Numbered from the stretch's first letter, positions 8,795 to 16,721 are shown. The stretch: DNA of 24,696 nucleotides from CAYUWH01 sp964448615 (GCA_964448615.1 CAYUWH010000019.1:1-24696), one strand, 5' to 3'. The notes: generated by a model from the letters alone, not told the origin. Numbers and translations are program-made.

Positions 8795-11103
8795 TCGTGC
8801 ATCCCGATCCTTTGCCCTCCGTTCATGTTGAGGATCGCAACGGGAAATTGCTCTATGAGGTGCGCGGGCAAGACAGTGGCTCGTTCAAATTCGTTCCACT
8901 GGCGCAGATGCCGTCGTCGTTGGTGCAAGCCGTGATTGCGATCGAGGATCGGGATTTTTACGCACACGGAGGAATCAGTCTTAAAGCGATCACGCGCGCG
9001 GCATGGCAGAACATCACGAGCGGAGAAATTATTTCCGGCGGCAGCACGCTCACGCAGCAGGCGGTGCGTAACAGATTGCACCCCACGCGGCGCACGTTTC
9101 TCTACAAAATCAAAGAAGCGTTCCTCGCGCTGAAGCTCGAACAAGCGCTGAGCAAAGAGGAAATTCTCGAATCGTACCTGAATACCTCGTACTTCGGGCA
9201 TCAGGCGTACGGTATTGCCGCCGCCGCGAAGATCTACTTCGGAAAATCGCCGCAGGAACTCTCGCTCGCGGAATCCGCGATGCTTGCGGGCGTTCTCCAA
9301 TCGCCGAGCAGCTTGGATCCATTCGTGAACATGAAGCGCGCCAAAGAACGGCAAAAACGCGTTCTTGATGCGATGCGCGAGGTGCATCCGGAGATTGCGT
9401 ACGATGAAGCTCTTCAAGAACCGATCACGCTGACCAAGAATCGCATCGCCATTCGTGCGCCGCATTTCGTGATGCATGTGCAGGAGCGTTCCCCCGCTTC
9501 CTTCGAGCAGGCCGGCCATCTGCGCACGACGCTGGATTTGGATCTGCAAGCAGACATTGAAGCGATCGTGCGGCGGAAACTCGAGGAATTGAAAGACAAG
9601 AACGTCACGTCATCCGCGGTGGTGGTGCTCGATGCGAAAACCGGCGATGTGCTCTCGATGGTCGGCTCAGCCGACTATTTTGATACCGAGCACGATGGCG
9701 CCGTGAATGTCGCTCTCTCCTCTCGCCAGCCGGGATCGACCATCAAGCCGTTCACCTATGCGCTTGCTCTCATGCGGGGCGAAACGGCCGCGACGACGAT
9801 TGCCGATGTGGAAACGCAATTTTTCACCGAAGAAGGGAATCCGTATACGCCGCGCAATTACGATTACGGGGAGCATGGACTCGTGCGGTACCGCGAGGCG
9901 CTGGCGAATTCCTATAACATCGCCGCCGTCAAAGTGGCGGAGAAAGTCGGCGTGCCGGCATTGCTCAGTTTTTTGAAGAGCGCGGGTATCGGAACATTCA
10001 CGCAGGCACCCGACCACTACGGTCTTGCGCTGACATTGGGAGATGCAGAAGTGACGCTGCTCGACCTTACTGCGGCTTACGGCATGTTCGCGAGAGGCGG
10101 AGTCACCCTTGTTCCTCGTATGATGGCGGCGGATCCGGTGCAAGCGGGCACGCGCGTGCTCGATGCAAAAGTTGCCTGGTTGATTTCCGATATTCTCAGC
10201 GACAACCAGGCGCGTCTCCCGGAATTTGGGGAGGATGGTCCGCTGAGTTTTGGCGTCCCAGTCGCCGCAAAAACAGGCACGACCCGCAACTCGCGCGATA
10301 ACTGGACGATCGGGTATTCTGCCGATGTCGTGGTCGGCGTATGGGTGGGAAACGCCGACAACTCGCCGATGCGCGGCACGTCCGGCGTCACAGGCGCGGG
10401 GCCGATCTTTCATGATGTCATGGTGACAGCGCTGAAGCGCTATCCTCCTGCATCATTTGCACAGCCTTCCGGGATTGTCCGTCAGCAAATTTGCCGGATG
10501 TCTGGAAAGCTGCCGACGCCCGACTGCCCTCAATCGATTTTCGAATTCTTTGTGGCAGGAACGGAGCCAAAAGAAAAAGACGATCTGTTCCGTGCTGTGA
10601 TAATTGATACGCGCAACGGACTTCTTGCTTCTGCGACGTGTGATCCTCAATTCACCAAGCGCCAAGTATTTGCGGTCTTCCCACCGGAAGTGAAAACATG
10701 GGCGCGAGAGAGTGGATGGCCGAGTGTTCCGACTGCGGAGTCGCCACTGTGTGCGGGTAAGGAAGGTATTGAAGGTAAGGAACGTCAGGAAAGCAGTAAA
10801 TCTTCAATACCTTCCTTACATTCCTTACCTGCCTTACCTTCGTTCGTGCATATTCTGTCGCCTCAACCCAACGACAGCTTCAAGCTCGATATCCTCATTC
10901 CGGATGAACATGAATTCGTGATCTTCAAGGCGCAGGCGAGTGACGAAATTACCACGATCGACTGGTTTGTGGATGGCAAAAAAGTCGGAACCGGCAGCGC
11001 GCCCGACTTCCGCTTTGCGTGGAGGCCGATAAGGGGAACTCATCGTATTGAAGCCAAAAACGGGCAATATACAGATGCTCGCAGCATCGAAATCGTTGAA
11101 TGA
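8795..11103 (+). CDS. pbpC: Penicillin-binding protein 1C (glycosyltransferase/transpeptidase), 5' end in gap
   Basis: This bifunctional class A PBP polymerises and cross-links peptidoglycan outside the membrane. About 769 codons are visible; the start and the N-terminal membrane anchor are in the gap. The GT51 domain shows AIEDRDFYAHGG (catalytic Glu at 8944-8946) and GGSTLTQQ. The transpeptidase has SxxK as STIK (Ser codon 9736-9738), SxN as SYN (9910-9918) and KTG at 10270-10278, so both active sites look intact. The C-terminal module from about 10847 (HILSPQPNDSF... to IEIVE) matches the BiPBP_C domain specific to PBP1C. The linker before it is encoded by an unusual perfect inverted repeat (10757-10841). 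It follows the A2M gene on the same strand, the classic arrangement that suggests A2M protects or assists wall repair. No clear terminator follows before the convergent gene at 11134. Confidence 0.95.
10757..10841. repeat. Perfect 18-bp inverted repeat with nested repeats inside pbpC
   Basis: GTAAGGAAGGTATTGAAG at 10757-10774 is exactly complementary to 10802-10819 (CTTCAATACCTTCCTTAC), with a 27-nt loop. A second nested pair, AGGTAAGGAA at 10773-10782 and TTCCTTACCT at 10821-10830, and another copy, CCTTACCTTC at 10832-10841, extend the array. It encodes the low-complexity linker between the transpeptidase and BiPBP_C domains and keeps the frame open. Confidence 0.85.
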
Positions 11104-11133
11104 ACAACATGCGAGAAATGCGAGAGAATGTTT

Positions 11134-11787
11134 CTATTCCCGCGCACGAGCCCGATGCTGGATCAGTTGCCACTGCTTGGCATCCCTTGTTGGTGCACTC
11201 TCTTCGTGTCCGGCAAAGATCACTGCTCCCGAAGGTTCCCACGAAATCCACCCTTGCTGCCTGCCCGTTGGCTTTTTTTGATGATCAATCGGTTGCCATT
11301 CCTCCGCGCGCAACGATATGCCGCGTAGCAATAAGCGATGAATCGCATTCGCCTGAAACAGGCGGGAGATAACGATGTTCTTATTGACCAGCAGTAAATA
11401 TGCGCGCGTATGTTCGGGTGGCGTGCGGGTCGTCATTTGCAATTGTACGTTGCAGGTTTCATCGGCAGTGATGCCGTCGATCAAGGCATTATTATGGAGT
11501 GCGGTTTTCAGATGAAGCGAATGCTGCGCAGTGAGAGGGATTGCCGGGATCAATGCGGGGGAAAGAGCCGACGTTGCCATATCGTGGCGCACCCCCGCGA
11601 TGATGAGATCATCCAGCGTTCGCAGCATGAGCAGGCGGTTTTTGAGGAGATACCGCTCGGTAGTAGTCCAGAAAGAATATGGCTGAACATCCTTTCCTTC
11701 ATCCACCAAGCACGCACACTCTTCCTCGCGCGAGCTCACGCGTTCCGTGAGAAGATCTTCGTGGTTGGGGAGTGTGGTGAACTGCAT
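11134..11787 (-). CDS. Unrecognised protein
   Basis: I do not recognise this protein. The frame is open from 11835 (233 codons), but the ATG at 11835 lies only 12 nt past the upstream terminator stem. A later start at 11787 (MQFTTLPNHEDLL, 217 residues) fits better: it is preceded by a TGC-TACGAA extended -10-like element 8 nt upstream. There is no signal peptide or clear membrane segment. The sequence has a charged N-terminal third with Cys-x-Cys (EEECACLVDEG), a middle with MLRTLDDLIIAGVRHDMA, a beta-rich part (CNVQLQMTTRTPPEHTRAYLLLVNKNIVI) and a basic tail HRARARE. It converges on pbpC with a 30-bp gap and lies downstream of the sigma/anti-sigma operon, separated by a terminator. Its being coding rests on length and on a lack of better frames. 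Confidence 0.6.
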   Translation of the reverse strand: MQFTTLPNHEDLLTERVSSREEECACLVDEGKDVQPYSFWTTTERYLLKNRLLMLRTLDDLIIAGVRHDMATSALSPALIPAIPLTAQHSLHLKTALHNNALIDGITADETCNVQLQMTTRTPPEHTRAYLLLVNKNIVISRLFQANAIHRLLLRGISLRAEEWQPIDHQKKPTGRQQGWISWEPSGAVIFAGHEESAPTRDAKQWQLIQHRARARE

Positions 11788-11842
11788 GGCTTCCATTCGT
11801 AGCACTCTCTCCCTCTCCGGTGCAAAGAAATTCATGAACTCA

Positions 11843-11878
11843 CAAAACCCCGCACCGTCTACGCAAGGGGTGCGGGGT
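11843..11878 (-). terminator. Rho-independent terminator after the anti-sigma gene
   Basis: Arms ACCCCGCACC (11847-11856) and GGTGCGGGGT (11869-11878) form a perfect 10-bp stem. Read on the minus strand it is followed by TTTT (11846-11843). It lies 25 bp beyond the stop of the anti-sigma gene. Confidence 0.85.
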
Positions 11879-11902
11879 CATTGGTATTGTGCTGCAGCTG
11901 GA

Positions 11903-13471
11903 TTACCGTGCGCTCTTCTCCATGATCCGGATCGGTCCATCGACCGGGAACGGGCCGTTGCCGTTCTGCTGATCGAAGAGATCTTTCGCGAGCGGAATCA
12001 CGACGGTGTCACGCATGAAGTACACGTTCTTCCCTTCGGGCTTTTTCGTGACGGGGAAGACGAGAGCGGGAACAAACAGCTCGTCAGCCGTGGCGTTTTC
12101 ATACTTGTACATTCGTACGAATCCTTCCGTCGGCGTGCCGAGTTCCACCTTATGATGCTCGACCTTTGCGTTTGGCGGCAGCCATGCCGTCGGCGTCTGT
12201 TCCATCTTGGCGAGATAATCGAGGATCGCCTGCTTGTCTTGCACGGCCGTGTATTGCGAGCTCTCGTACGATTGCGTGAACAAATTCCACACGCCTGCAA
12301 CTTTCTTGCTGCGGATATCGATGCCGACACTCACGCCGCTCTTGCCGCCGTACTGCTCATGCACGTCTTTGCCGTCGACTTGATAGGGGAAGATCACGCT
12401 CATCTGATCCGGAACGTAGAAGTCATTCTTATTCTGCATCTGGTCGTAGGAAATCTTCCAGCCGTTATCCACGTACGGCGTGCCGGTATGTTCCAGGCTG
12501 ATGCCGTGCGATTGCAGGAAATCTTGTGCAATCTTGATCAGGGTATCATCCGCCGGGACATCCGTGATCTTCAAGCGATAGCGCTGGAAGCAGGCTTCGT
12601 CGCGGCATTCATTGCCGGGATGGTCCCACATTTCCCAGTTCTGGCTGATACCCAGGCTGCCGTCACGTGCGCTGATCGAAATCATGTATCCATTCTTTAC
12701 GGGCTGATAGGCCGTGAAGGAATCAATGGCCAGCCCCGGGAATGCAGAAAGATTAAGAATGCCGAGATCCGCGCTGTTGAGGCCGTCGAACGCGGGAAGA
12801 TTCAAGTTTCCTTTGATGCGCTTAAGCACGGACACATTTTCCGTAGGCAGGGTGAACTCGCCGCCGGTGTACGAGTAATCAAATTGGATGTACGGCTGAT
12901 TGGGGGCAATCATCATCTTCGCCGCGTCGGTGGGAGCGGGGGCGGTGACCGCAGCATCTTCCTGTCCGTCCGCCATCGGCGCTTGCATGGCCATGTCGCC
13001 GCCTGCGTTCATTGGTACTCCGCCACCACCGCCACCGCTTTGTGTTCTGCCGCCGGCTTGGAGCGCGGAGAGCTCGCCGAATGCGTTCGGGGCGACGGGT
13101 TTTACTTGATAGGCAAAGAGAGATTTTTGATCCGCCGTTCTCGTGAAGGACGAAGAAGATGGAGTGCGTACGAGCGAGTACACGACGGGGCCGGTGATGA
13201 GGATGCCGAGGAGAGCCCCGACAATGCCGTAAGAAAATTTAGGCATAGTGAAGAAAGAAAAAAGAGAGAAAGATGAATCGGATGAAGAGAGAGCGGCTGC
13301 GCGTTCTTGCAATTTCATGCGCAGCATCTGAACAAAGTGTTCATCGGGATCGATCGCAGGATCGTGCTTGAGCATCGCTTCGATCAGCTCGACCAGCTCG
13401 CCCTCGTGTTGTTGGAGCGACGGATCGATTTCGTAGAGTTCCGTGAGAAACGATTGGATAGAAGGTTTCAT
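11903..13471 (-). CDS. Putative membrane-anchored anti-sigma factor with a large external domain
   Basis: Likely the anti-sigma factor for the ECF sigma factor encoded directly upstream. I place the start at 13471, where ATGA overlaps the sigma stop codon (522 residues); an ATG 18 nt earlier would add six residues. The N-terminal 70 residues are helical and acidic (LYEIDPSLQQHEGELVELI...) and would be cytoplasmic. One membrane segment follows at about 80-101 (SYGIVGALLGILITGPVVYSLV). A low-complexity Gly/Met/Ala linker (about 140-169, with six glycines in a row) leads to an external domain of some 350 residues rich in beta segments. The HxxxCxxC zinc anti-sigma motif is absent. The role rests on topology and the coupled sigma gene; the external domain is not recognised and may be the sensor. 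Confidence 0.75.
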   Translation of the reverse strand: MKPSIQSFLTELYEIDPSLQQHEGELVELIEAMLKHDPAIDPDEHFVQMLRMKLQERAAALSSSDSSFSLFSFFTMPKFSYGIVGALLGILITGPVVYSLVRTPSSSSFTRTADQKSLFAYQVKPVAPNAFGELSALQAGGRTQSGGGGGGVPMNAGGDMAMQAPMADGQEDAAVTAPAPTDAAKMMIAPNQPYIQFDYSYTGGEFTLPTENVSVLKRIKGNLNLPAFDGLNSADLGILNLSAFPGLAIDSFTAYQPVKNGYMISISARDGSLGISQNWEMWDHPGNECRDEACFQRYRLKITDVPADDTLIKIAQDFLQSHGISLEHTGTPYVDNGWKISYDQMQNKNDFYVPDQMSVIFPYQVDGKDVHEQYGGKSGVSVGIDIRSKKVAGVWNLFTQSYESSQYTAVQDKQAILDYLAKMEQTPTAWLPPNAKVEHHKVELGTPTEGFVRMYKYENATADELFVPALVFPVTKKPEGKNVYFMRDTVVIPLAKDLFDQQNGNGPFPVDGPIRIMEKSAR

Positions 13472-14040
13472 AGAGAGTTGGGGAAACACATCAACAGAAG
13501 GAGCGAGGTGAGCGGCAATTCTTTGCGTAGCTGCTCAAGTGTGCGGCAGAAAATGACTTTGCAATTGTTTTCGGTCTTGCCGGTGATCTGGCCGATCTCC
13601 TTGAAGCTCAGTCCTTCCCAGAGGCGCAACATGATGATCTCACGCTTGGAGGCGTCGATCTTCTGCATCGCCTCCTTAATCTTCGCGAACTCCAGGCGAT
13701 TGCTCACGCCGTGCGGTACATCTTCCTCCGAGGCCAGATCCCACGCGCTCTCGATGTCATCATGCGGGCGCATTGCGCGGTAATGATCGGTCAGTGCGTT
13801 GCGTGCGATGGTGAAGAGCCAGGCGCCGAAGTTGCCTTTGGCGGGAGAGTACTTGTTGATCTTTTCGAGCGCTTTCATGAATGTGACGCTCGTGAGATCT
13901 TCCGCGGTCTGGCGGTCAAGGATACGTCGATAGAGGAACGCGAAGACCGGCTTCACGTATTCGCGATAGAGAGGGTCGAACTCCTCAAGGCGTCCTGCTT
14001 GGCAGGCGGCAATGAGGGTCTGCTCGTGTTGGAGCTCCAT
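13468..14040 (-). CDS. ECF-type RNA polymerase sigma factor
   Basis: This is a group IV (ECF) sigma factor that directs RNA polymerase to a stress or envelope regulon. I use the ATG at 14040 (MELQHEQTLIAACQ, 190 residues). A GTG-started extension to 14094 would add a hydrophobic 18-residue stretch not seen in the family. Sigma region 2 spans about residues 20-90 (FDPLYREYVKPVFAFLYRRI, TAEDLTSVTFMKALE, GNFGAWLFTIARNALTDHYR). Region 4 spans about 117-172 with the helix-turn-helix LSFKEIGQITGKTENNCKVIFCRTLEQL. The 3' end overlaps the anti-sigma gene by 4 nt (ATGA). No Shine-Dalgarno site precedes the start; a TATAGT -10 candidate lies 54 nt upstream. Confidence 0.92.
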   Translation of the reverse strand: MELQHEQTLIAACQAGRLEEFDPLYREYVKPVFAFLYRRILDRQTAEDLTSVTFMKALEKINKYSPAKGNFGAWLFTIARNALTDHYRAMRPHDDIESAWDLASEEDVPHGVSNRLEFAKIKEAMQKIDASKREIIMLRLWEGLSFKEIGQITGKTENNCKVIFCRTLEQLRKELPLTSLLLLMCFPNSL

Positions 14041-14094
14041 GGGCAGAAAGAGGAGAAGAAAGAACAAGACTGTGACGATCGTCTTGCGTCGCAC

Positions 14095-14100
14095 ACTATA
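14095..14100 (-). promoter_or_regulatory. Candidate -10 of the sigma/anti-sigma operon
   Basis: TATAGT on the minus strand at 14100-14095, 54 nt before the chosen sigma ATG. No convincing -35 sits at 17 nt, so this may be a weak or ECF-type promoter read imperfectly. The leader between it and the ATG is pyrimidine-rich with no Shine-Dalgarno sequence. Confidence 0.3.
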
Positions 14101-14189
14101 CTACGCTGTTTCCGAATAATGGTTACACAGTTGTTATTTGCATTCCGGCTCAATTCAATCGTCTTGTTGTTCTGCACCCATACGCCCTG

Positions 14190-14223
14190 CCCCCCCTTTC
14201 CCTCACGAGGAGGGAAAGGGGGG
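14190..14223. repeat. GC-rich REP-like palindrome
   Basis: CCCCCCTTTCCCTC (14191-14204) and GAGGGAAAGGGGGG (14210-14223) are perfectly complementary 14-bp arms with a 5-nt loop. It sits in the 318-nt intergenic region between the divergent sigma factor and membrane-protein genes. No T-tract follows on either strand and no gene ends here, so it is not a normal terminator. Its look is that of a dispersed REP-type element. Apart from the two promoters I see nothing else in 14041-14358. Confidence 0.75.
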
Positions 14224-14322
14224 AATACACAGCAGAATACAAACAGGGTTTATGAGCTAATACTATTCGTGCGTTGCCCTTTTTCTTCAAAGGTTACAGA
14301 GACGGTTCGCCGAACTCGTTAA

Positions 14323-14353
14323 TTGACAAATATTATAAATATATTATTATAAT
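14323..14353 (+). promoter_or_regulatory. Strong promoter, consensus hexamers with a 19-nt spacer
   Basis: TTGACA (14323-14328) and TATAAT (14348-14353) are both perfect consensus, in an AT-only stretch, with a long 19-nt spacer. An ATG starts 5 nt after the -10 (14359), so the transcript would be leaderless. Confidence 0.7.
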
Positions 14354-14358
14354 CAACT

Positions 14359-15107
14359 ATGCGACGTTTCTCTCTTTCGTCTCTTTACTAGCTTTTCCGT
14401 CGTATGCATTTGCGGATGGTCTCGGTGTTCCCTTGTACCTGTTTGGGGATCTTCGCTTTTTCCTGTTTTTGTCTCTGTATTGTCTGCTGACCCTGTCACT
14501 CGTGTTGTGGACGGTCGCAAAAGCGGATGCACGCGACAAGAAAATGCCGTATTTGCTGGAGCATGTAAGCCTCGGCGCATCATTCGTGATGTTGCTCGGA
14601 TTGTTGTATCAAATCGTCCATCACTTTGAGCACATCGCGCAGATTTTTCAGTATTGGTATCTCGGGCTTACGGCATCGTCTTCGAAAGGGGTGTTGTTTT
14701 TTCTTGATCTTGAGTGGAACCACTTCATTTTCGATACGGGTTATTTCCTCATGATGACCATCGCGGCCATCGTGTTCATGGTGAACTGGCGGCAGGCAGG
14801 TCATCGTCTCCATGCATTCGGTATCTCACTTTTTGCAGCCGCGATCCTCACGCAAGGATGGCACGCCGTTGAGCACATTATTCGCGTGACGCGTCATATC
14901 GAAGAGGGATGCAATCCCTGTCGCGGTATTGTGGATGCAACATTCGGTGTGCATTTGATCCCTCTGCATTTTTGGTACAACGTCTTCGCGCTCACCTTGC
15001 CGTTGATGGCGTTTTTCTATTACCGGATGGATCGCAAAATGCTGCAGGAAATCCGTCGTTGCATTGCAGCGATGCGCAGGAAGACGATTAGCGCGTCACG
15101 GGCGTAA
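14359..15107 (+). CDS. His-rich polytopic membrane protein, start region out of frame
   Basis: The protein is a five-span membrane protein with an N-terminal signal-like segment. The continuous frame is entered upstream by a TTG at 14274, but that lies above the promoter. The leaderless ATG at 14359 opens a different frame (MRRFSLSSLY, stop at 14389). Moving by one missing base near 14370-14386 would join it to FVSLLAFPSYAFADG, a convincing signal peptide ending AFA. Membrane segments are FFLFLSLYCLLTLSLVLW, SFVMLLGLLYQIVHHF, YFLMMTIAAIVFMVNW, ISLFAAAILTQGWHAVEH and YNVFALTLPLMAFFYY. Two similar motifs, HHFEHIAQ and WHAVEHIIR, plus EWNHFIFD, GCNPC and HLIPLHF, could bind metal or heme. I do not know the function. 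The 3' end overlaps the convergent gene by 20 bp. Confidence 0.75.
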
Positions 15108-15579
15108 AACTCTTGTCGCTGAAGATGCCGTCGATCACTTTGGAGACGGTTTTTTCTTTATGGCGATACAGTTCACGCTCGGGATTCACCAGCACGGCCG
15201 CGATCACATGACGCCCAGAAAGTTTGCCAAGGCGATATTGACGCATTTCAAGTTCGCCAAGACGTTTACCATCGACATAGAGCACGATGTACCCATTCGT
15301 AAGTTTTTCGTCATTTGATTCGTTCACAAGCCTGAAGCCAGGTGTATTAACCTGCACATACCAATCACCGTTCACATCCAGCACGGTTTGAATATCGACG
15401 ACTGGAGATACTTCAGTATTCGTCAGCGGCACCGACACTTGTTCGTCCAACAGTTCCAGCAAGCGGCTTTCCATTTGTTCGCGTGTGTGAGCGCCTGGGC
15501 GCATGAAGAGAAGGCCCGCCGAGACGAGTATCGCCAACGCGAGCAGGGCAAACAGGGAACGTAGGTGGGAAGCGCGCAT
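15088..15579 (-). CDS. Small single-pass membrane-anchored protein
   Basis: An unrecognised 163-residue protein. Residues 6-26 (LRSLFALLALAILVSAGLLFM) are an uncleaved signal anchor or signal peptide, with a basic N-terminus. The rest is a soluble, probably external domain with beta-strand character (VVDIQTVLDVNGDWYVQVN, GYIVLYVDGKRLGELEMRQY, HVIAAVLVNPERELY). The ATG lies exactly 6 nt after TGG-TAGGAT, an extended -10, so it may be leaderless. It starts 4 nt beyond the stop of the upstream CxxC protein and could also be read from that gene's transcript. It converges with the His-rich membrane protein gene, overlapping by 20 bp. Confidence 0.75.
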   Translation of the reverse strand: MRASHLRSLFALLALAILVSAGLLFMRPGAHTREQMESRLLELLDEQVSVPLTNTEVSPVVDIQTVLDVNGDWYVQVNTPGFRLVNESNDEKLTNGYIVLYVDGKRLGELEMRQYRLGKLSGRHVIAAVLVNPERELYRHKEKTVSKVIDGIFSDKSFTPVTR

Positions 15580-15583
15580 GCCT

Positions 15584-15874
15584 CTATCCTACCATGTCAA
15601 TCAGTTCCAGGCGTGCAGTATCCGGGATCTGGAAGATGCGCCGGATATTGTCCTGCGTTTGGCAGGAGATGCACAACATGCGGAAGGCGGGGCGCTCGCT
15701 GTTATCGCTTTGATCGGTGCAGTACACATCGGATTCCGCCTCATTGAGACATTCGTCGCATTGCTGATGGACGAGTGCTCGCAGTTGGATTGTACGTTTC
15801 TTTACTTGGACACAGCGTTTGGTCTCAGTGTTATGCTCATGTTTGCTGCGGATGGGGGCGAGAGTTTCAATCAT
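15584..15874 (-). CDS. Small CxxC (zinc-ribbon-like) protein
   Basis: A small unrecognised protein of 96 residues from the ATG at 15874 (MIETLAPIRSKHEHN); an ATG at 15913 would add 13 residues. Two CxxC pairs, CDEC at 39-42 and CISC at 68-71, bracket a loop and probably bind one zinc ion; C52 lies between. The end (IRRIFQIPDTARLELIDMVG) may be helical. The opposite strand is also open over much of this region, so coding status is moderate. The paired CxxC spacing and tight 4-nt spacing to the next gene support the minus frame. Cytoplasmic location is likely, as no signal or membrane segment is present. Confidence 0.5.
   Translation of the reverse strand: MIETLAPIRSKHEHNTETKRCVQVKKRTIQLRALVHQQCDECLNEAESDVYCTDQSDNSERPAFRMLCISCQTQDNIRRIFQIPDTARLELIDMVG
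15586..15594 (-). promoter_or_regulatory. Extended -10 promoter element
   Basis: On the minus strand TGG-TAGGAT (15594-15586) is an extended -10. Six nt then separate it from the ATG at 15579. No good -35 is visible, which fits an extended -10 promoter. It lies inside the last codons of the upstream gene. Confidence 0.4.
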
Positions 15875-16055
15875 GAGAGAAAAGGAAATCAGTGCCTCAT
15901 TAGTCCAGAGCATTGCTGAGTAGTCAACAAGTTGATGAAGTCACGTCTCACGTGTTCAAACCGTTGACGCGGTTAAGAGCCGAACAAGTAACGAAAGAGT
16001 GCGCGCAGCGTGATACGTGTTGGATATCATAACAATTTGACGAGCTCAGAACATT

Positions 16056-16703
16056 TTAGCGCTTTCGGTGCGAGGCTGCCCGATCTCGTTCATCCACTCT
16101 TGTTTCATCGAGAAGATCGATGTCGCGTTCGTGTCGTGCGCCCAAGCGTCCGGCGGCGCGCTGTTTTGCGAAGACGGAATCGAGTCCCAGTTCTTTGATT
16201 TGCTGCGCATGATTCGCACTGAGAATGTGCATCGCCTCTTCCATGTTCACTTCATCAACCGAGACGGCGAGTAACAATCCTCCAAGCTCCACCGTCTCTT
16301 CGTAATACTCCGCTTCGGAACGCGAGAAGCCAAGTCCCATGAGGGCTCCGACAAATCCGCCGACGGCAGCGCCCGTCAGAGCGCCGGAAGCTGCGGCCGC
16401 TGCGATGCCGGTGAGGCCCAGTGCCGCTGCGATCGGTCCTCCAATCAAAAGTCCTGCCAGTGCAGGGAACACGCCCGCTCCTGCCAGCAAGCCCGCGATG
16501 CCGCCGACAATTCCGCCTGTGGTTGCGCCACCAACAAGTCCTGAGGTGGTGGATCCTGCGGTCGTAGTGTGAGGCGTCGCGATGTCTGCTTGTTTTGTAA
16601 TGACGGAAAGTTCCTCGGCGCTGAAGCCGTGATTTGCTAATTCTTCAACGGCGCGGTGCGCGTCGTCACGGTCTGGGAAGGCGGCGAAAAGCATGGTGTT
16701 CAT
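16056..16703 (-). CDS. General stress protein with YflT-like domain and glycine zipper
   Basis: This 215-residue protein begins MNTMLFAAFPDRDDAHRAVEELANHGFSAEELSVITK, the pattern of the general stress protein 17M (YflT-like) domain. Residues about 50-120 are a long Gly/Ala-rich stretch (SGLVGGATTGGIVGGIAGLLAG and onward) typical of glycine-zipper membrane segments. The region after it repeats a small alpha/beta fold (EELGGLLLAVSVDEVNMEEAMHIL-like sequence), and the tail is strongly charged and Arg-rich. Proteins of this type are linked to general and osmotic stress, but their biochemical role is unknown. The start is the ATG at 16703, 18 nt from a scaffold gap; no Shine-Dalgarno site is seen. 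It is probably co-transcribed with the gap-truncated gene that begins at 16844. Confidence 0.85.
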   Translation of the reverse strand: MNTMLFAAFPDRDDAHRAVEELANHGFSAEELSVITKQADIATPHTTTAGSTTSGLVGGATTGGIVGGIAGLLAGAGVFPALAGLLIGGPIAAALGLTGIAAAAASGALTGAAVGGFVGALMGLGFSRSEAEYYEETVELGGLLLAVSVDEVNMEEAMHILSANHAQQIKELGLDSVFAKQRAAGRLGARHERDIDLLDETRVDERDRAASHRKR

Positions 16704-16721
16704 AAGAGAAAGGGAAGCAAC

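Noticed and set aside
11747..13276. Plus-strand open frame of 509 codons
   Set aside because: It lies antisense to the anti-sigma gene, whose membrane segment, overlap with sigma and terminator support the minus strand. The plus frame shows no motif.
14041..14094. GTG-started N-terminal extension of the ECF sigma factor (MRRKTIVTVLFFLLLFLP)
   Set aside because: A hydrophobic leader is not expected in an ECF sigma factor, and the GTG abuts the -10 candidate. The ATG at 14040 gives a normal family length.
15584..15919. Plus-strand open frame over the CxxC protein
   Set aside because: It has no motif, no promoter and overlaps two minus-strand genes. The minus frame with paired CxxC motifs is better, though still only moderate.
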